64,000 nt of DNA from positions 55,513,131 through 55,577,130 of the forward strand of contig CM055268.1 in assembly GCA_029237695.1 (NCBI GenBank). The letters are read 5' to 3'. The position numbers and the translations under genes were made by a program. Below the pieces are notes generated by a model, which had not been told where the DNA came from, made no database searches, and was given only the letters and a program-made list of their open reading frames with translations. Positions 56,670-64,000 of the stretch are shown piece after piece. Source of the DNA: Conchocele bisecta. Its lineage: Eukaryota; Mollusca; Bivalvia; Lucinida; Thyasiridae. The stretch's first letter is position 1. Every line of letters begins with the position of its first letter.

Positions 56670-57429
56670 GGAATGCGGCATGGATATTGCCATGACGATC
56701 AGGGCAATCGGCTGACAAACGTGACCTTAGTATATATGTAACCAGAATAGATCAGCTGTTCGCTTATTAAAGGTACATCAAAGGCACAGACTGTTCTTTA
56801 TAGGAATTAAATAAGTGTATAATTGTGTCACTATTCCACCAGTTCCAAAACTTGCGCGTGTCCGCTATACAGATATAATAATTTAGTAATATTTATTTTA
56901 CTGATAGTGACTCGCGGTGGTATTAGACTATTTCATATGCAAATGTGGCATGATATTTTTTAATTATTTATACTAATTAGATGCGTCACCTGAAAAAAAT
57001 AATATTTTCGACAGATTATAAAGTATGATCATTGCACATCCAAAAATAAATACAGAGAATAAATAGTAATGTCCGGTAACATTTTACGGAAACACGGTTA
57101 TCGCCCCTGATATCAGTGTGAAAATTATATAAAACGTATATAAAACGTATAATAATGCCAATCAATACGTGGGGTAATGGTGAATGAATGTTTATTTTGC
57201 CAGAACATGTCTGAGATGATGTCTCTGATATAAAGAACAGTTTGTGTCTACTGAGTGGGCATGTACCTTTAATGTACTGGGGTATTAGTCAGAATGGTTA
57301 ATTATAGAGACATGATGGATAAGCAATGTTCGATTGACCGAATGGCGGGCAGCGTAAGCGTATGCTCAGGCTGATCAGGATCTATACTGGTCACACATGC
57401 AGTAATGTTCCTTTTCTTGGCTCGAGTGG

Positions 57430-57692
57430 TAGTGGGGTCAGTGTGTAAGTGCACACATGAACGAACGCGACAGGTTGGAACGCTGACCCCACTGTATTTC
57501 ATGTATAAAAAAAAATGTAAATATTTTTCTGCATTTTTTCTCATTTCGCATCAAAAGTGTATGTTTTTACCACTCAGATGAACCGTCTCGGCGAGACGGT
57601 TCAACTGAGTGGTAACAACATACACTTTGGGTGGGTTGGAACCAACCTGTCGTGTTCGTTCGTGTCTGCACTTACACGCTGACCCCACTGTA
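57430..57692. mobile_element. MITE family A, full copy
   Basis: TAGTGGGGTCAG...CTGACCCCACTGTA ends with the internal GAACCGTCTCGGCGAGACGG hairpin. Confidence 0.85.
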
Positions 57693-58460
57693 CTGAGTGC
57701 GATTTTAGAACATGGATTAGATAGAACGTAACGTAACGTAAATTAGACTATAGCCATATTGTAGGGATTATAGCCGGACATGGTCATGCAGTTGCTTAAC
57801 GGCGTATAATGTTTTTACAACAATAATATGTGCTTCACTGATTGAATGACAAATAATACAAACCCATGGTCACACTGTGTGGGTGCACATGCTCACCTGG
57901 GGTCCGTTTTACTAAACTTCGTACGATTAAAATGTTTGTAAGTGCACAATTATGATTTCACATTAACAATGTTTTCTTCTAAACAATTATTGGATTTACA
58001 TTTATTGAGCATATGTAAGTCCATCAAATGACCTTTCCAGATGATCCTAAATTTGCACTTACCAACATTTTAGTCGTACGAAGTTTAGTGAAGCGGCCCC
58101 CTGACACGATGGCCACCGAGAACGCCATACTCATCTTGTTGTCAGTTCGCGTCACATATCTTGGGTTGTCTCCCGTTGTGTCTCCGTGTGTTGCCCACAA
58201 ATATTTACAAACGGTAAATGTTGTCTTAACTCTTTTCATGCTAGCGGCGAAAATATCCGCCAAACGAATTAGGAGTATATGTTTTATTTCTCTCTGTAAA
58301 TATGTCTTGAAATTTCATTAGAATTGTGTCCGGAATTTGCAAAATTGTCGGATGACGTATCTCCCATTTGCTACCAGTTTTAATTTTCGCACTCTGTATT
58401 CTTGTCCGCACAATAACTACACGTAGGTTCTAATTGACGGATCATAACCAAGTTTGGTAC

Positions 58461-58620
58461 ATAGAGAATAGTAGGTTAGTGCCGTGAATGGGAAAAAATA
58501 TCCGGCAAGGCTCAAGAATTTCTTTATTTCTCATCAGAAGTATATGTTGTGACCACTCATTTGAACCGTCTCGCCGACGTGGGTATTTAAGCAAATACGC
58601 AGCTTATCTGGAGCTCTGTC
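58461..58620. mobile_element. Truncated family B joined to a family L end
   Basis: Family B is intact up to ACCGTCTCGCCGA (58576) and then jumps to GGGTATTTAAGCAAATACGCAG, the end of family L. Confidence 0.75.
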
Positions 58621-58777
58621 AAATAGCTATGGATTTCCATTATGCCGTAGGTAATAAGTTGAAAGGAAACGTAACAATATTTCAGGAATTCCCGCTTGTA
58701 TGCGACTGTGACTAGAGAACTTGTGCTTAAGACATTTGTGGCAAGTCTAGCTCGCGGTATTCTAGCAAGTTGTAGCC

Positions 58778-59940
58778 ACAGGTGGAAGACTCGGACCTAT
58801 GACACCAAAACAATGCCTATTAAAAAATAATCCCACTACCCCACCCACTTGGTCTCGTACAGTACTATACGTTAATTCAAGGTGACTATAAATAGCGCTA
58901 TTATAGAAAGAGCCCTCTTTTTTCCGGCTCGCACAAACACAATAAACATCGATTAAATGTATGAAATATGTCTCTGGCAATCGATAAAGGTATTAGGTGT
59001 GTGAATATACTCACTTCAAATCGCTGTTTCAAGTATTTATTGAGTTATTCGCGTTTTGATTACCCCATCCAAAGCGAAAGTTGCGTGTACGAAAGAATCT
59101 CACACAGAATCGAAGGCCGTCCGGCGTGGATTATCGGTCATATTTGACCAATAACTGATCGACAGCTCAAACTAAAGTGGTGCACCATGACCATATACAT
59201 TAGCAACTCCAACCATACAAAGTTCGTCCAATTGTGATCATTCACCGATCTAAAAAAAACACGTTTTTTTCCACTTTCATTCATGATTCACGTACTATCA
59301 GATTATGTCTTCCGCAATCCCGAAATAGGTTGAATGACGTCATACAGTTTAGATTTAGCCAATCAGAGATGTTCTTTACATAGACGCTTCCGGTTGTATT
59401 ATGGAAGATGGTGCATTGACCCAGTTCCAGATAATGAACGAAATAAGACAAAAAAGTGTTTTTTAGATCGGCGAACGATCACAATTGGACGAACTTTGTA
59501 TGGTTGGAGTCTCTAATGTATATGATCATGGTGTACGACTTTAGTTTGAGCTGGCGATCAGCTAACGGCCAAATATGACCGATAATCCAGCCGGATGGCC
59601 TCCGATTCTGTGTGAGATTCTTTCGTACACGCAACTTTCGCTTTGGATGGGGTAATCAAAACGCGAATAACTCAATAAATACTTGAAACAGCGATTTGAA
59701 GTGAGTATATTCACACACCTAATACTTTGTCGATTGCCAGAGACATATTTCATACATTTAATCGATGTTTATTGTGTTTGTGCGAGCCGGAAAAAAGAGG
59801 GCTCTTTCTATAATAGCGCTATTTATAGTCACCTTGAATTAACGTATAGTACTGTACGAGACCAAGTGGGTGGGGTAATGGGATTTTTTTTAATAGGCAT
59901 TTTTTTGGTGTCATAGGTCCGAGTCTTCCACCTGTGGTTG
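58778..59940. mobile_element. Long-TIR element, copy 2
   Basis: CCACAGGTGGAAGACTCGGA pairs with its complement ending at 59939. Arms of about 450 bp flank a unique centre containing TGAATGACGTCATACAG. Same family as 5220-6411. Confidence 0.88.
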
Positions 59941-59947
59941 TAGCGGC

Positions 59948-60196
59948 CCAGGGGGCCGTTTAAATTCATTAAACTTCGTACAACTAAAATGTAAGTGCAA
60001 AATTATTATAGTCTGTAAATTTCACATTAACAATGTTTTCTTGTAAACAATTATTGGATTTACATTTATTGAGCATAGGCTGCATATGCAGCCTATGCTC
60101 AATAAATGTAAATCCATCAATTGAAATTTACAGACGATCCTAAATTTGCACTTACGAACATTTTAGTCTTAAGAAGTTTAGTGAAACTGGCCCCAT
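59948..60196. mobile_element. MITE family D
   Basis: GGGGCCGTTTAAATTCATTAAAC to GTTTAGTGAAACTGGCCCC, with the GCATATGC-centred palindrome. Confidence 0.8.
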
Positions 60197-60396
60197 GGTC
60201 CCAAGAATACATTGTATTATGGGACCAGCGCGGCCTGATAAGGATATATATTATGTGTTAGTGCGACTGTTATGTTGTTTCACCGACGAATAGTGTAGAC
60301 TCTGATGATCAGGCGGGTCTAGGACTACACTTATCACAGATGCAAGATGTTGCATTTATCCAGCCAAGGCCACATACGATGTTTCTAGTTGCATAC

Positions 60397-60803
60397 ATAG
60401 AGAATAGTAGGTTAGTGCCGTGAATGGGAAAAAATATCCGGCAAGGCTCAAGAATTTCTTTATTTCTCATCAGAAGTATATGTTGTGACCACTCATTTGA
60501 ACCGTCTCGCCGAGGGAAAAAATATCTGGCAAGGCATAGGAAACGGGATCCCGTTTCCGTGCCGCGCCAGATATTGTTTTCCCATTCACGGCACTAACCT
60601 ACTATTCTATTTATCCTGTCAACACCTACAAATAGCTTCAAAATGCAAAACAAATAACCCCAGCCTCAACCTCAAAATCGGTGAATCGACTAGTATGACA
60701 ACCGCACATATTCATACCCAGTGATTAGGTCGTATTGACAGGATATCAAAAATGTTTCACGGCACCGTGTTTCACGGCAAATACGCACTGTGTTGACGGG
60801 ATA
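60397..60803. mobile_element. Composite of MITE families B and C
   Basis: B (60397-60610) has lost half its hairpin. It is followed directly by C (60612-60803). Confidence 0.75.
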
Positions 60804-61392
60804 AAACTTGTTTCTTAGACGCTATAGAGTCCTCGAATTTGCAATGTGTGTCCAATAAAGATCCTGTTCACTCTGTACATTGGTGTTGTCTCAAAAGCAA
60901 TTACATGTTGCTGACATTCGCACGTCACAAATCTGTACGACCTATATGACGAACTGTTAAGACACCGATTCATGTACATGTATTCATACTTGTAGTATGC
61001 AAGTGTTAAGCTGAATCAGAATATCTGTCTGCTTGCGAAGTGGTGGTATTCAACAAAACGACAATGGTTTGGTTGACAGCGTTGTATTGAGTACTGTACA
61101 TTGTAAGCAAAGTTAACTCTTTCACCCCTAAGTAACTGGAATGGATTTTGATATGTTTATTTTGCAATCAATCCATTCATCATATTCATCACAAATCTAT
61201 TTTCCGACCAGTCCATTTATGACCAGTCCATTTGTTCGCAAAATATGAAAATTGCATGCAAAAAAGTGCAGATCCTGTTGAGACGGCTCATCTGGATCCA
61301 CACGTTTTGCCAATACCACTATACAGGCCTGTGGTGTTGAAAGGATCGAACATACATGTACATGATATTCGGTTTCTGTTAACAATGCAGAC

Positions 61393-61634
61393 CTGGGGCC
61401 CGTTTCACTAAACTTCTTACGACTAAAATCTTCGTAAGTGCAAATTTAGAATCGTCTGGAAATTTCAATTTATGGATTTACATTTATTGAGCATAGACTG
61501 CATATGCAGCCTATGCTCAATAAATGTAAATCCAATATACAAGAAAAAGTTGTTAATGTGAAATTTACAGACTATCATAATTTTGCACTTACGAACATTT
61601 TAGCCGTATGAAGTTTAGTGAAACGCGCCCCTGT
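61393..61634. mobile_element. MITE family D
   Basis: Full copy with the palindrome GACTGCATATGCAGCC at its centre. Confidence 0.85.
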
Positions 61635-61856
61635 ATACCGTATCGTTAGACTAGAACATGCATGTTTCGAAGGATACAAATCTATTCAATGTGTGGCTGT
61701 GACTGAATAAATTGGGCTTATGGTATTTGCAACCAGTGTAGACTCGGGACAGCTTGTGTGTCAGCGCAGTCTGATTCAGAATCTGCACTGATCGCACTTA
61801 CGTTAGTAGCACATCCATTATGGTTCTATGTAACGATATAGATTGCTACCAGTAGC

Positions 61857-62130
61857 CGATTTCACAACATTGCAACGTATACTTTGAGGGAGAAATTTTC
61901 AATTTAAAGATTAATATATTAATTTTTATTATACTGAATATATTACATTATCACAGCCAGTTTGGCTGTGATAATGTAATAAATTCCGTATAATAATTCT
62001 CAATACTTTTAATCGTCAAATATAAGCAGTGGTTAGTTCTATATGATATAATGCATTTCGGGAAAAATAAATGATTACTCCCTCAAATTATACTTTGCTA
62101 CAAAAGTATACTTTGCAATGTTGATGAATG
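61857..62130. mobile_element. MITE family F
   Basis: Same hairpin as 31909-32192 with a few substitutions. Confidence 0.82.
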
Positions 62131-62433
62131 ATTTCACGAATGTGCTAAGTGTAGCAGATCAAAAGCTAGACTGACCAATAATCCAATAAGCCCTGTTTCT
62201 CCAGTTACAGCCACATATGCCGTTATGCATTTATAATTCCAGCACAAAAATATTTACACAATTCCCTAACATTTGATTGGCCCGTAGCAAGTCTCTGTCC
62301 AAAATTTATATCCCAGTAAACTCCCACGCTGAACTACTTTCCGTAACCGTGAGGCGCAGTTAAAATAATTCTTAAGAAAACGGAAAATAAACACATTTTC
62401 TTCATGAATTTATTTCAAATGCTGGAATTATAA

Positions 62434-62584
62434 GGAATGAATGGCCTTTTTGTGGAATTTATCGGGGATATAAACTTGGAAAAGTCGCGAGAATACTGGA
62501 CGAGGCCTTCCGGCCTTCGTCCAGTATTCCCGCGACTTTTCCAAGTTTATACCCCGATAAATTCATCGAAAAGGCCATTCATTC
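62434..62584. repeat. Long palindrome, about 75-bp arms
   Basis: GGAATGAATGGCCTTTTTGT is mirrored by its near complement at the right. The centre reads GAGGCCTTCCGGCCTTCG. Only a few mismatches. Confidence 0.9.
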
Positions 62585-63111
62585 CTATAATGTATTTGTT
62601 GCAGGGACATTTCTATTATATTGTAAATAGTGGAATATCTTAGGGACGTATATATAATGAACTGTATGTTGAATTGCTAAATTCTTCTTTGCCGGGTTCA
62701 TTTGGGCTGCTGGTTGAGAAAAGGTGTCTTACAATGTTGGCCACCAGCGTAGACCCGCGCATTCTTATTAGGGCATACTGTATTCACTGGTCTCAATTCC
62801 ATCCATTGAACATTGCGTATGGTTGTCCATTTGTGACAAGCCATTGGGATTGTTCATGAAAACTATTGACAGAAACTGCGATACTTTCCATAAATAAAGT
62901 CAAATGCGGAATAGCATTCCGCTTTTGCCAAGATCATTTGGTCAACTGTCGAAGTCATTTACATAAAATACCATGGTTTCTGTTATTTCTTTTCTTCAGA
63001 CGTACAAAATCACATAGCTTGTCTCATTTGTGACTCGCCGAGCTAGGAAGGGGCTTGGGTGGACATACACTGTTTGCCGATACACAACTGATCCTGAGAA
63101 TAGTGCTGCAG

Positions 63112-63530
63112 TAGCCATTGCTTGTCGTAAAAGGCGACTAAACTGGCTTAACGATTGGGTTCATACTTTCCGGAACCCACTATACCGGATTTGGCCCTCA
63201 TGTACATTTTTGGCTTTATTGTATGTGAGAGTTGAGTCAGGCTATGCCCCATATATAAAAGTAAGATTAGCGCTAATCCTATTACTTTTAGGGGATGGGA
63301 TAAATGATGCTGGTGTGGCGAGGGCCTGGCACCAGATCAGGTTGTTCTAATTTCAGGACTGAATATATATTTTGATTGTAAATATTGAGTTCTGAAGTTG
63401 GGATTTACCCCCCTCGGACAGGTGGATACGGGACACGACCCCGTTGACCCGTCTGCGTGTAGACTCCCTGAGGCTTGTACCTCTATGTCAAAAAAGCGGA
63501 CGTTAAACCCTATTCACTCACTCACTCGCC
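63112..63530 (+). mobile_element. SINE-like dispersed repeat
   Basis: Starts GTAGCCATTGCTTGTCGTAA, contains ACTTTTAGGGGATGGGA and GCCTGGCACCAG, and ends GACGTTAAACCCTATTCACTCACTC. Confidence 0.6.
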
Positions 63531-63857
63531 GATACACTGTTCGCCGATATAGCAAGATGAGTGATTCGCCAAATCAATAGCGAATAGCATATGTCCGTGT
63601 GGCTGCCAGATGCCATTATGATTCAGGATTATTGTGCATGCCAAGCTCTAGTTGCACTTGTACATTGAGTACGTAATTACATATATACAATCATGTAGTT
63701 ACAATTTAAAGATCTGTATTTCTGTTACTTGTTAATTCGATCATTTACTATATTTTATTTAGTTAGTCGTTATATTATAATTGAGACACGCCATACGATT
63801 TTGTACCCATGATCATGTGCGATTTTTCATGAAATACATTTACAGAAACTGTGATAT

Positions 63858-63965
63858 TTTCTGTAAATGACGTCGAAAGATGACGAAATTTTCATAGCAA
63901 ATGCGGAATTCAATTCCGCATTTGCTATGAAAATTTCGTCATCTTTCGACGTCATTTACGGAAAC
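63858..63965. repeat. Long palindrome, about 53-bp arms
   Basis: CTGTAAATGACGTCGAAAGA is mirrored at the right, with centre GCGGAATTCAATTCCGC. Part of a repeat whose outer ends also occur near 62840-63000. Confidence 0.9.
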
Positions 63966-64000
63966 CATCGTAAATCTTTCGTGAATAGTTTTCATGAAAT

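Larger units (their letters stand above)
56670..64000. other. Downstream flank, repeats only
   Basis: No coding signal is seen after the DPYD stop. The flank contains copies of families A, B, C, D, E, F, the long-TIR element, the SINE-like repeat and two long palindromes. The 3' UTR and poly(A) site were not fixed. Confidence 0.7.

Overview
The window is animal nuclear DNA, most likely from a mollusc or another lophotrochozoan. This rests on a spliced metazoan gene with GT-AG introns, a Polinton/Maverick element, and a dense load of short palindromic transposons. The species cannot be named from sequence alone.

Host gene. Twenty exons of dihydropyrimidine dehydrogenase (DPYD) run on the + strand from 3930 to 56669. 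Together they give 3063 bp of continuous open frame, about 1020 residues, ending in a stop codon. The family is about 1025 residues, so only the short first coding exon (roughly a dozen residues) is missing. The exons carry the N-terminal Fe-S cysteines, the FAD and NADPH sites, the FMN/pyrimidine barrel with its active-site cysteine, and the C-terminal ferredoxin-like pair of Fe-S motifs. No exon shows a frameshift.

Polinton. An 18.3-kb Polinton/Maverick lies in the 21.5-kb intron between the third and fourth recovered exons (12761-31016). It has about 0.6-kb terminal inverted repeats and a 5-6 bp target duplication. In order it carries: a C2H2-type finger gene inside the left TIR; a SAP-like small ORF; protein-primed DNA polymerase B (+); and, on the minus strand, a DDE integrase, four small structural or membrane genes, a packaging ATPase and a probable major capsid protein. 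These are followed by a + strand coiled-coil/membrane protein, a minus-strand virion-type protein, a probable minor capsid protein, a long repeat-shaft fibre-like protein, an intact two-helix membrane protein and a tandemly duplicated small gene. Most of these frames are broken by frameshifts, so this copy looks like a disabled provirus-like element. No protease gene was recognised.

Left flank (1-3929). Tandem repeats are followed by what looks like the end of a second, different Polinton near 3692, with its own C2H2 gene (2083-2676).

Introns and downstream. The other introns and 56670-64000 hold at least ten families of MITE-like palindromic elements, often nested, plus satellites. One MITE sits exactly on a DPYD splice donor. 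Another splits a decayed duplicate of a DPYD exon.
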